Below, piece after piece: positions 6,745-14,322 of a DNA stretch of 38,555 nt (positions within the stretch are counted from its first letter, which is position 1; every line of letters starts with the position of its first letter). Below the pieces are notes generated by a model. The model did not search any database. It was not told the DNA's origin and saw nothing but the letters and a program-made list of their open reading frames with translations. Both the position numbers and the translations under genes were made by a program. Source of the stretch: JBEKTW01 sp049515655 (GTDB taxonomy: Bacteria; Bacteroidota; Ignavibacteria; UBA10030; SZUA-254); the NCBI GenBank assembly GCA_049515655.1, contig JBEKTW010000026.1, forward strand, positions 1 through 38,555. The letters are read 5' to 3'.

Positions 6745-7824
6745 ATGGGAAATAACGCAATACTCTCAGTACTCGGATTGATGGTGTTCTTTGGGATCAT
6801 CAATACCACACTCAACACGAAGAACGTGCAGTCCTCCGAGAACATTGCTACGTACGTCAACACCGATGCCGCTCGAGAGATTGCCTATGATGGTTTGAGT
6901 CTCGCTCGCCTCTCAATTGATTCCAGCTTTGCCAACGTCTCATCGTTCACGCTTTCGGGAAATATTGCAGGTGGAAGTTACGTTGTCAACACCGTTGTTA
7001 CCGGCGACACGATCAGAGTGCAATCGACAGGCAGTTATCAAGGAAATTCGTACACCGCGAGTGTCGGTCTCTTCCATCATATTAAATACCTGCCCGCTCC
7101 TACCTATATGGCAGCAGTTCACTTCCAGGCATCACCGGATTCGACACTTGGCTTGCCGCTGACCATTGACGGACGCGACCATGACACATCCGGAGCGTTG
7201 ACGGGTACCAGAACGAATGACGTCTCCGATGTTACGGTACCGACGGCGAAGGATAGCATGGATATCAATTTTTATTCTTCCTCTATGTGGAATTCCACCG
7301 GGTCGCCGAATCCGCAGGGCACTGTTTCCCGAACTTCTCTGAGACTGAGAGTTGACGCAAGTGTGACACCCTCATCCTATATCGATACTCTGGTGGCGTG
7401 CGCGGATTATGTATACCGGGCAACGGGAACTACACCGATGCATTTGCCCAACGCGACGTGGGGTTCTGCTCAAAATCCAGTCATCGTATACGTCGATGCC
7501 GGCGCCTTGAACTCTGCCGCGTTTGACAGTCAATACGTAGGGTGGGGAGTTCTCATCATACGAGGAAATGCCTGGGCTCCGGGAAACCTGCGATGGAATG
7601 GACTGGTGATTTCCTATGGTAACTCGGTCGGATCATCTAGCTATCTGACACTGGATGGAAACAGCAGAATCCTCGGATCTCTCCTTTTCATGCACCATGG
7701 TCAAGACCTCCAAGTGGAGAGCCAAGCCCAGGTACTGTACAGCAGTTCAACGCTTCAGATCGTCAAGGGCATGGCGAAGCTCAGCAAGTACTTCGTCAAT
7801 ACCGTGAGCCAGTGGTTTGAATAG
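6745..7824 (+). CDS. Pilin-like / PilX-like surface protein
   Basis: 359 residues. The N-terminus MGNNAILSVLGLMVFFGIIN is a single hydrophobic helix with almost no charged leader, followed by a long polar, Ser/Thr/Gly-rich body. That body is typical of minor pilins or PilX-type proteins that are anchored by the first helix and exposed outside. A Gly precedes the hydrophobic stretch, as at prepilin cleavage sites, but the Glu at position +5 of classical type IV pilins is absent. A strong Shine-Dalgarno sequence (GGAGGG at 6733-6738) fixes the start. The gene is monocistronic, with a terminator at 7860-7879 and no pilus assembly genes nearby. The start of the gene at 38383 encodes a similar N-terminus. 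Pilin-like is a structural description; the role is not shown. Confidence 0.65.
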   Translation: MGNNAILSVLGLMVFFGIINTTLNTKNVQSSENIATYVNTDAAREIAYDGLSLARLSIDSSFANVSSFTLSGNIAGGSYVVNTVVTGDTIRVQSTGSYQGNSYTASVGLFHHIKYLPAPTYMAAVHFQASPDSTLGLPLTIDGRDHDTSGALTGTRTNDVSDVTVPTAKDSMDINFYSSSMWNSTGSPNPQGTVSRTSLRLRVDASVTPSSYIDTLVACADYVYRATGTTPMHLPNATWGSAQNPVIVYVDAGALNSAAFDSQYVGWGVLIIRGNAWAPGNLRWNGLVISYGNSVGSSSYLTLDGNSRILGSLLFMHHGQDLQVESQAQVLYSSSTLQIVKGMAKLSKYFVNTVSQWFE

Positions 7825-7859
7825 CTCAAGAAACAGTTAGTGGATTAGAAATGGAGAAC

Positions 7860-7890
7860 AGGCCAGAGCGATCTGGCCTTCTTCATTTAT
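7860..7890 (+). terminator. Terminator of the pilin-like gene
   Basis: AGGCCAGA (7860-7867) and TCTGGCCT (7872-7879) form a perfect 8-bp stem with a GCGA tetraloop, followed by TCTTCATTTAT. It lies 36 bases after the stop codon. Confidence 0.75.
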
Positions 7891-8181
7891 ATCCTATTCC
7901 CGTTCACCCCTGAATTCCTTCGTACGCCGTGAGGCAACCAAATGAACAGAATATGTCATCCTTCCTGAGCTAAAATCCGTTCTGTGTGATCAAGTGTGTC
8001 TCAATGTCGAACGCACAGGAGCTCTTTTCCATCCCGCGGCTCGTTTTCTTCACCTGGAGTGGCCTTTGAGTCGCTTGCTGAGTTGTTCTTGTCATGCCCG
8101 AAACATATCAGGGAGAAACATTCGCAAATCCCCGTGGCTGTGGAGCGCACGAGCGATGCGATAGAGAACTGTGTTCGGACA
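7891..8181. other. Gene-free stretch before the histidine kinase
   Basis: Between the terminator and the kinase promoter region there is only a short open frame (7996-8220) with no recognisable features and a Cys/Ser/Arg-rich composition unlike its neighbours. I do not regard it as a gene. No repeat or RNA was recognised. Confidence 0.4.
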
Positions 8182-8217
8182 TTGGGATTTCAACGGAAAA
8201 GTAATATATTCATTTTG
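8182..8217 (+). promoter_or_regulatory. Possible promoter of the PAS kinase/response regulator operon
   Basis: TTGGGA (8182-8187), 17 bases, then TATATT (8205-8210) fits a sigma-70-like promoter. The following TTTTG at 8213-8217 also recalls the TAnnTTTG box used in Bacteroidota. The start codon is at 8264, with AGAGG about 12 bases before it. Read by eye only. Confidence 0.3.
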
Positions 8218-8263
8218 TGAGGAGAAACTTCATTTTTGAAAATACTTAAGAGGTAATCCCGCA

Positions 8264-10816
8264 ATGGCTCAATCACCAGAGAGTCGTGAGGTTTATGAAT
8301 CGCCGAAGCACATTCCTGAAATCTTAGACCGCATCTCGGATGCGTTGATCATTCTGGACAAAGATTGGCGATGTACGTATATCAACAAGCAAGCGGGTGA
8401 GATTCTCGGCCGTCCGCCTGAGACCTTGGTCGGCAAACATTTCTGGTCGGAGTTTCCTGAAGGGATTGGGCAGTCCGCCATCAGGAATTTTTACAAAGCG
8501 ATCGAAACGCAGCAGCCGATTTCACTGGAAGATTACTTTCCTTTGAGAGATCGATTGCTTGAAACCCGGATATTCCCATCATCCAGTGGACTGCTTGTCT
8601 TTTTCGCGGATATTACCGAGCGGAAACGAATGGAAGAACATCTGCGTCAATCCGAGGAAAAGTTTGCGAAAGCTTTCAACACGTCCCCCGACGCGATCTT
8701 TATTGCTGATATGAAGAATGAACGACTCTTAGATGCAAACGAGAGTTTCACACGACTCACGGGTTACAAACGCGAGGAAGCGGTCGGTAAAACGGCGCCC
8801 GAACTGGGGATATGGACCAGCCGCGACGATTACGACCGGTACATGTCGATGATGAGAGAAAAGAGCAGGGCAATCAACCTGGAGCTGAAGTTCCGGTCAA
8901 GGCAGGGCGAGGAACGCATCGGGCTGCTCTCGGGAAAATTGATCGACCTCCGCGGAGAATCATACATCCTCTCGACCATCCACGACATCACCGAGCGCAA
9001 GCAAGCGGAGGTCATGCTCCATGAGAGCGAGGAGCGGTATCGCGCCCTCGTGGAACAAGCCGCCGACGGCATCTTCATTGCCGACCATCAGGGCAACATC
9101 AATGAGACAAATACGAGCGCTTTGAAAATGTCGGGATATAGCAGGGAAGAACTCATTCGCATGAGTATTATGGACCTCATTCATCCCGAGGACCTTGTGG
9201 CAACCCCTATTCAATTCGACGATCTCCAAACGGGCAAGGTGGTCATTAACGTGCGTCGCATGGTGTGTAAAGACGGTTCGATTAAACCGATAGAGACCAC
9301 TGCCAAATTCCTGACCGATGGAAGATTGCAGGGAGTGGTCCGCGACATCACGGACCGGCTTCGTGCCCAAGCGGAAATTTCGGACTGGAAGAACCGTTAC
9401 GACCTCGTGATCGCAGCATCGGGCCAATTGGTGTACGATTACGATGTTTCCACTGGAGCGATCGTCTGGGGCGGTGACCTGCCGCGGGTAGTAGGTTTCT
9501 CTGTGGAAGAAATGACAGGCGGAATAGCGCAGTGGAAGGAAATGATCCATCCCGAGGATAGAGATGGGACCCTCCGCGAGCGCGATATTTCCGAAAAGAA
9601 ACTGGCGTCGTACGACAAAGAGTATCGTTTCCGTCACAAGAATGGAAGCTATCGATGGATGCACGACAGGGGATTCTTTCTCCCGGACGAAACGGGAAAA
9701 GCAGGACGTATGATCGGCATGATGAATGACGTCAGCGGGCGGAAGGTGACTGAACGCATGAACACGCTTCTCGCACAAACGCTGAAGTCTACGAAAGACT
9801 CTATCAGTATAACAGAACTCGACGACACGATCGTTTTTGTGAACGACGCCTTTCTCGCTACCTATGGCTACCCGGAGGATGAACTCGTCGGCAGGAAAAT
9901 TACCCTCGTCCGGGCACCGCAGGTCTCACCGCAGGTCGGCGAGAGGCTGTACCGTGAAACACAAATAGAAGGTTGGCATGGCGAGCTTGTTAATCGCCGC
10001 AAGGATGGTTCTGAATTTCCCATCGAGCTCTGGACTTCTTTGGTGCGGGATGAATCCGGGAAACCCATTGCTACCGTCGGTGTCGCGCGCGACATTACGG
10101 AACGAAAACACGCCGAGGAAGAAATCTTCTCGTCACGGGAACGTTTGCGTGAACTGGCTGCCCACCTTCAGACCATCAGGGAAGAAGAGGATACCCGGAT
10201 CGCCCGAGAAATCCATGACGAATTGGGTCAAACTCTCACGGGATTGAAGATCGACCTCAAGTGGCTGGAAAAGCGCATATCCAAGAGGCAACACGCGGCG
10301 CACGACAAGCTCATGTCCATGTCGAGTCTCATCGATACGGCAATCCACACAGTAAGAAAGGTCTCAACGGAATTGAGGCCGGGAGTGCTGGAACTGGGGC
10401 TGACGGCCGCGATCGATTGGCAGACGAGAGAATTTCAAAGCCGCACAGGAATTCAGTCGACCGTGTCGGTGGATGTGCGGGAAGATCAGATTGATGAACA
10501 GCAGTCGACGAATATCTTCCGGATATTCCAGGAGATACTGACCAATATCATCCGGCACGCTCATGCGACGAACGTATCGATACTTCTGCGGATGGAAAAT
10601 GAATTCTTCATTTTGGAGGTCAGGGATAACGGCATCGGTATCAACGAAGAAGAAACTCGTCACACCAAATCGTTAGGAATACTGGGAATGCGCGAACGCG
10701 CACTGCTCCTGGGCGGCAATTTGAACATCCGAGGCGCGGCGGGCAAAGGTACGACGGTGACCGTGAAAATACCCATTAAGCAGCCTGTCGCAGCACAAAA
10801 AGGAATGAACATATGA
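8264..10816 (+). CDS. Cytoplasmic multi-PAS sensor histidine kinase (NarL/UhpB-type HisKA_3)
   Basis: 850 residues with no signal peptide or membrane segment, so it senses something inside the cell. Five PAS units follow each other at about residues 16-120, 131-246, 253-365, 376-492 and 500-615. Most end in the typical DITERK or DITDR linker, and the fourth carries a PAC-like HKNGSYRWMHDRG. The dimerisation domain (about 640-710) has the HisKA_3 H-box REIHDELGQTLT with phospho-accepting His651. The ATPase domain has N761 (EILTNIIRHAHA), DNGIG (788-792), a G-rich lid (GILGMRERA) and GKGTT (828-832). The stop overlaps the start of the response regulator gene (ATGA at 10813-10816), so the two form a two-component pair. 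The signal cannot be deduced; some PAS units may bind haem or flavin, but no diagnostic residue was identified. Confidence 0.93.
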   Translation: MAQSPESREVYESPKHIPEILDRISDALIILDKDWRCTYINKQAGEILGRPPETLVGKHFWSEFPEGIGQSAIRNFYKAIETQQPISLEDYFPLRDRLLETRIFPSSSGLLVFFADITERKRMEEHLRQSEEKFAKAFNTSPDAIFIADMKNERLLDANESFTRLTGYKREEAVGKTAPELGIWTSRDDYDRYMSMMREKSRAINLELKFRSRQGEERIGLLSGKLIDLRGESYILSTIHDITERKQAEVMLHESEERYRALVEQAADGIFIADHQGNINETNTSALKMSGYSREELIRMSIMDLIHPEDLVATPIQFDDLQTGKVVINVRRMVCKDGSIKPIETTAKFLTDGRLQGVVRDITDRLRAQAEISDWKNRYDLVIAASGQLVYDYDVSTGAIVWGGDLPRVVGFSVEEMTGGIAQWKEMIHPEDRDGTLRERDISEKKLASYDKEYRFRHKNGSYRWMHDRGFFLPDETGKAGRMIGMMNDVSGRKVTERMNTLLAQTLKSTKDSISITELDDTIVFVNDAFLATYGYPEDELVGRKITLVRAPQVSPQVGERLYRETQIEGWHGELVNRRKDGSEFPIELWTSLVRDESGKPIATVGVARDITERKHAEEEIFSSRERLRELAAHLQTIREEEDTRIAREIHDELGQTLTGLKIDLKWLEKRISKRQHAAHDKLMSMSSLIDTAIHTVRKVSTELRPGVLELGLTAAIDWQTREFQSRTGIQSTVSVDVREDQIDEQQSTNIFRIFQEILTNIIRHAHATNVSILLRMENEFFILEVRDNGIGINEEETRHTKSLGILGMRERALLLGGNLNIRGAAGKGTTVTVKIPIKQPVAAQKGMNI

Positions 10817-11445
10817 GAAACATTCTCTTGATCGATGACCACGCAGTCATGAGGGAAGGCATAAAACAGATACTCGAAGACGAGTTTCGGAAAGTAACAT
10901 TCGGCGAAGCAGGGAATGCCGGAGAGGCGCTTGACCTTGTTTCACGGCAAAAATGGGATGTCGTCATTCTTGATATTGTTTTGCCGGGGCGCAGCGGATT
11001 CGATGTTCTCAAGGAGATCAGGCGGGTGAACCCGAAACTTCCGATTCTCGTCTACAGCATGCATGCCGAGGACGAATTCGCCATCCGTGCCCTGAGGTCC
11101 GGTGCTTCGGGATATCTGCCGAAATCGGATGTGCCGGAGCAGCTCGTGAAAGCGATCCGTCAATTGCTGGAGGGGCGAAAATACATCGGTGAGTCCCTGG
11201 CAGAGAGACTGGCTTCCGAATTGGACGGGCAGGCCGATAAACTGCCGCACTCACGTCTTTCGAATCGGGAGTATCAAATCATGTTGATGCTCGCATCCGG
11301 AAAGACGATCAGCCAGATCGCTGAGGAAATGTCGTTGAGTATAAAAACGATTAGTACATACCGTACCCGCATGCTGGAAAAAATGGAAATGAAATCAATC
11401 GCCGAGGTTATCCATTATGTGATAGAGCGCAAACTGCTCGAATAA
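10813..11445 (+). CDS. NarL/FixJ-type response regulator with LuxR HTH
   Basis: 210 residues. The receiver domain (1-120) has the acidic pair D8/D9, phospho-acceptor D54 (VVILDIVLPG), S82 and K104. The LuxR-type helix-turn-helix (about 147-205) shows LSNREYQIMLMLASGKTISQ and SIKTISTYRTRMLEKM. It starts within the last codons of the PAS kinase gene (4-base overlap), which identifies its partner. It would be a DNA-binding transcription factor activated by phosphorylation from that kinase. An inverted repeat GTAGGA-TAAT-TCCTAC at 11502-11517, just downstream, is a candidate binding site, but this is inference. No sign of truncation. Confidence 0.95.
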   Translation: MRNILLIDDHAVMREGIKQILEDEFRKVTFGEAGNAGEALDLVSRQKWDVVILDIVLPGRSGFDVLKEIRRVNPKLPILVYSMHAEDEFAIRALRSGASGYLPKSDVPEQLVKAIRQLLEGRKYIGESLAERLASELDGQADKLPHSRLSNREYQIMLMLASGKTISQIAEEMSLSIKTISTYRTRMLEKMEMKSIAEVIHYVIERKLLE

Positions 11446-11501
11446 TTGAATTCTTCAAAGAACCGCGTATTTCCATCTCCATTCCACGTAATTTCCATTT
11501 C

Positions 11502-11562
11502 GTAGGATAATTCCTACTCTTTCTTCACCCCCGCTCCTACAAGGAATACAGCCAAAATCCTA
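11502..11562. promoter_or_regulatory. Inverted repeat and repeated TCCTA motifs, possible operator
   Basis: GTAGGA (11502-11507) and TCCTAC (11512-11517) are inverse complements with a 4-nt spacer. TCCTAC recurs at 11535-11540 and ATCCTA at 11557-11562. NarL/LuxR-type regulators bind short inverted hexamers or heptamers of this size, and the regulator gene ends 56 bases upstream. The next gene start is at 11737. Function inferred. Confidence 0.35.
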
Positions 11563-11736
11563 TTTTTCCCGGGGTGATTCTGTCGTATGTTGTTATTAAG
11601 AATGCCCGCGATGTCACAACCACAGCGGCCGAAGACTTCTTGTGTGGGCAACGTTCTTTACATCACGGCTAATGCTCAACGACAACTCGGGTTCATTATC
11701 GCATTCAGAACAAGAGTTGGAGAAAGGAAGGATACA

Positions 11737-12084
11737 ATGAAAATCAGGGTCATATGTTTGTCGAAAGCGTTGAGAGTGCACGAGGCTCTGAGCTTCGCCA
11801 GGAATTTCAAGGGTCAGATTGAGGCGAAGTTCGTCTATTCAAGAATAGACGACGCGGAGCGTTGGCCCGACAAAATTCCCAGGTATTATGTCGTCCGAAT
11901 TCCTCTGACGCAGGAGAGAAGAATCAAGGCACATGATATGATGGTGGAAGAAGGAGAAGTGCTGGATAGAATTCCGATTGAGAAAAGGGAATCGATGCGA
12001 TATAATGACCGCAGAATCCAGGCCGTGCCTGAGCCAGAGGGCGACATGACCAATGATTCAGTTGCGGACAATCCGAGTGTGTGA
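11737..12084 (+). CDS. Small conserved-looking hypothetical protein
   Basis: 115 residues from the ATG at 11737, which has a good Shine-Dalgarno sequence (AAAGGAAGG about 8 bases upstream). The frame is open further upstream to 11587, but that extension has no ribosome site and an unnatural composition. The protein starts MKIRVICLSKALRVHEALSF, is charged, has no signal peptide or membrane segment, and has a central stretch FVYSRIDDAERWPDKIPRYY. The C-terminal 30 residues are acidic and probably disordered. I do not recognise a family. It lies downstream of the two-component genes and the candidate operator and could be a target of the regulator. Confidence 0.55.
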   Translation: MKIRVICLSKALRVHEALSFARNFKGQIEAKFVYSRIDDAERWPDKIPRYYVVRIPLTQERRIKAHDMMVEEGEVLDRIPIEKRESMRYNDRRIQAVPEPEGDMTNDSVADNPSV

Positions 12085-12094
12085 TCTTCTGTTC

Positions 12095-12161
12095 TCCCGT
12101 CTTTGGGTCCCCCCATGCTTGCACTGCTGCCTCCCCAGTGCAGCATAACTCAGAGACGGGA
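12095..12161 (+). terminator. Branched stem-loop, possible terminator or structured RNA
   Basis: TCCCGTCTTTG (12095-12105) pairs with CAGAGACGGGA (12151-12161), 11 bp with one G-T pair. Inside its loop GCACTG (12121-12126) pairs with CAGTGC (12136-12141). A moderately T-rich stretch, TTTATTTAT, follows. It starts 11 bases after the stop codon of the 115-residue protein. Confidence 0.45.
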
Positions 12162-12214
12162 TTTATTTATGGGAGACTGTAATCAAGGTACTTATTCTTG
12201 AAGTTCAGACACTC

Positions 12215-12520
12215 ATGACAATGGGTAAGGTTAAACAACATATGGAAAATCTAAGGAAAAAAAATAAGGGGTTGCGCAATATGGCGTACATCTGTCAAAA
12301 GATGAGCTTCATTGGCGGCATTTTGTGGTTGATCAATATTCTTCTCTTCTTCGTCGAGTGTTTTTCCGGCGGGACGCGGTTACACAGCGTCAAGTTGTTA
12401 TTGGAAGGCTACGGCGGGGCATTGATCGCGGCGATTGTCCCCATTCTGATGTTGTATTTTATGGGGGGTGTTATCTATCTTCTGCTCGACATTGAGGCGA
12501 ACACAAGGAAAACGCAGTGA
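12215..12520 (+). CDS. Small two-helix membrane protein, hypothetical
   Basis: 101 residues. A basic N-terminus (KQHMENLRKKNKGLRN) is followed by two hydrophobic helices, roughly residues 34-50 (FIGGILWLINILLFFVE) and 68-92 (GALIAAIVPILMLYFMGGVIY), and a short polar tail. Starts at 12215, 12221 and 12242 are all possible, and none has a strong ribosome site. No family is recognised. It is a plausible gene because the hydrophobic pattern is regular and no other frame is better. Function unknown. Confidence 0.5.
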   Translation: MTMGKVKQHMENLRKKNKGLRNMAYICQKMSFIGGILWLINILLFFVECFSGGTRLHSVKLLLEGYGGALIAAIVPILMLYFMGGVIYLLLDIEANTRKTQ

Positions 12521-12591
12521 CTGGACTCTTCAAAAGTGATCGAATTCGTATTCTAGTATATTGGATTCAATAGCTCACCAGGCCAACTTTC

Positions 12592-12607
12592 ATTTCGTAT
12601 ATTTTGC
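12592..12607 (+). promoter_or_regulatory. Possible promoter element upstream of xylB
   Basis: GTATATTTTG at 12597-12606 resembles the Bacteroidota-type -7 box. A nearly identical GTATATTTTCG occurs on the minus strand at 35436-35423 before the GHMP kinase gene. It is 180 bases before the chosen xylB start. Weak, by-eye evidence. Confidence 0.25.
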
Positions 12608-12789
12608 TATCCCGTCTTTGAGATCCATCCGTGTGTGCGCGAACCGGTCGGCCACAATAATCGTGTATCATCGGACGATTCTCCGATCCAGCATGCTTGT
12701 TGTGTCTAATTGCCCGATTGCCTATCTTAAGGCCAATCTGTCGATTATCAAGCGAAAAAGAATTATGGCCCTATTCCAACAAGATCAGT

Positions 12790-14313
12790 ATGCCGGATTT
12801 TCTGCTCGGCGTTGACATCGGAACCACGGGCAGCAAAGCGCTGCTGATCGATTCCGGAGGCGCGCTGAAGGCAAGCGCCACAACGGAATATCCTATGATG
12901 ACCCCTCAGCCGCAGTGGGCTGAACAGCATCCGGATGAATGGTGGCGCTCGACTGTCGCAAGCATCAAAAGCGTTATCCGCGAGAGCGCCATTCTGCCGG
13001 ACCAGATTGCCGCAATCGGTCTTACGGGGCAAATGCATGGCCTGGTGCTGTTGGATGGAAAGGGTGCCGTGCTTCGTCCCTGCATCATGTGGAACGATCA
13101 ACGGAGCGCCCAAGAGTGCCTGGCAATCACGAATGCGGTCGGTGAAAGCAAGTTGTTGGAGCTCACGGGTAATCCTGTTCTGCCCGGCTTTACGGCTCCA
13201 AAGGTTCTGTGGGTGCGAGAGCATGAGCCTGAAGTGTACAGGCAGATTTCAAAAATTCTCCTGCCGAAAGATTACATCCGTTATCGACTGACGCAAAGCT
13301 TTCTGAGCGATGTCTCCGACGCGTCGGGGACGTCGATGTTTGATGTCGGAGGGCGCAAATGGTCGGATGAGATGCTTCGAGCGCTTACCGTACCGCGGGA
13401 ATGGCTGCCCGAAGTGACGGAGTCGCCGGTGGCAAGCTCCCGTGTGAGTTCACGAGCGGCAAAAGAGACCGGCTTACGTGAGGGAACTCCCGTTGTCGGC
13501 GGTGCGGGAGATCAGGCCGCTCAAGCCGTGGGGGCCGGCGTTATCAAGGAAGGAGTGGTCTCGGTGACCATCGGAACATCGGGTGTCGTGTTCGCTTCGT
13601 CGGACGCATTTCGCCCGCATGGGAAACTCCATGCATTCTGCCATGCAGTGCCGAACATGTGGCATGTGATGGGGGTAATGCTCTCGGCGGGCGGTAGCTT
13701 TCGGTGGTACCGCGATGCGTTGTGCGGTTGGGACAAGGTGAAGGCCGATGTGCTGGGGAGAGACGCTTACGACTTGTTGACGGATGAGGCAGCAGAAATC
13801 CCGCCGGGGTGTGATGGATTGATATTCCTTCCGTATCTGGGCGGCGAGCGAACGCCGCATCCCGACCCAGATGCGCGGGGTGTTTTCTTCGGACTTACGC
13901 TCCGTCATACGAAGGCCCACCTGACGCGCGCTGTGCTCGAAGGCGTGAGTTTCGGCCTCCGCGATTCGCTCGAGTTGATGCGTTCTTTAGGAATCTCGGT
14001 CAAGCAAGTCCGTGCCTCCGGCGGGGGAGCGAAAAGTCTCTTCTGGCAGCAACTCCTTGCCAATGTGTTCAACACCGAGATCGTGACGGTCAATGTTACT
14101 GAGGGCGCAGCGTACGGTGCCGCACTGCTGGCTGGCGTTGGTGCAGGCCTCTACAAAGATGTCAGCGAAGCGTGCGAGAAGACGACGCGAATCGCCGGAT
14201 CCGTGAGACCGGGTTCTTCAGCAGAGATTTATGAAAAATACTATCGGAGGTACCGTTCCCTGTATCCGGCGCTCGCTGCCGAATTCAAGGAACACGCCCG
14301 TCTGGGCGTTTGA
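12790..14313 (+). CDS. xylB: Xylulokinase
   Basis: 507 residues, normal for the FGGY kinase family. It phosphorylates D-xylulose to xylulose 5-phosphate, which enters the pentose phosphate pathway in the cytoplasm. The start MPDFLLGVDIGTTGSKALLI carries the ATP-binding phosphate-1 motif. IGLTGQMHGLVLLD (76-89) and WNDQRS (101-106) are substrate-side motifs, GGAGDQAAQAVGAG holds the catalytic Asp241, and SGGGAKSLFWQQLLAN is the C-terminal adenosine motif. The ATG at 12790 is chosen by family length; the open frame begins earlier at 12697, but the extra residues are not family-like. No xylose isomerase or transporter gene is in the window. It converges with the transglutaminase-like gene, leaving 9 bases between stops. 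The GH3 enzyme nearby could supply pentoses, which is inference. Confidence 0.93.
   Translation: MPDFLLGVDIGTTGSKALLIDSGGALKASATTEYPMMTPQPQWAEQHPDEWWRSTVASIKSVIRESAILPDQIAAIGLTGQMHGLVLLDGKGAVLRPCIMWNDQRSAQECLAITNAVGESKLLELTGNPVLPGFTAPKVLWVREHEPEVYRQISKILLPKDYIRYRLTQSFLSDVSDASGTSMFDVGGRKWSDEMLRALTVPREWLPEVTESPVASSRVSSRAAKETGLREGTPVVGGAGDQAAQAVGAGVIKEGVVSVTIGTSGVVFASSDAFRPHGKLHAFCHAVPNMWHVMGVMLSAGGSFRWYRDALCGWDKVKADVLGRDAYDLLTDEAAEIPPGCDGLIFLPYLGGERTPHPDPDARGVFFGLTLRHTKAHLTRAVLEGVSFGLRDSLELMRSLGISVKQVRASGGGAKSLFWQQLLANVFNTEIVTVNVTEGAAYGAALLAGVGAGLYKDVSEACEKTTRIAGSVRPGSSAEIYEKYYRRYRSLYPALAAEFKEHARLGV
14294..14311 (+). terminator. Short hairpin at the end of xylB
   Basis: ACGCCC (14294-14299) and GGGCGT (14304-14309) form a 6-bp stem with a GTCT loop overlapping the last codons of xylB, followed by only TT. 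It may help to end transcription between the convergent genes. Confidence 0.3.
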
Positions 14314-14322
14314 TCTCCCCGC

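Noticed and set aside
7996..8220. A 74-residue protein before the PAS kinase
   Set aside because: No ribosome site, odd composition, and it overlaps the probable promoter.
8960..9778. A 272-residue minus-strand protein across the PAS kinase
   Set aside because: Antisense shadow of conserved PAS domains; no ribosome site or motif.
12697..12789. An upstream start of xylB
   Set aside because: The 31 extra residues are not like FGGY kinases, which normally begin a few residues before the GVDIGTT motif.
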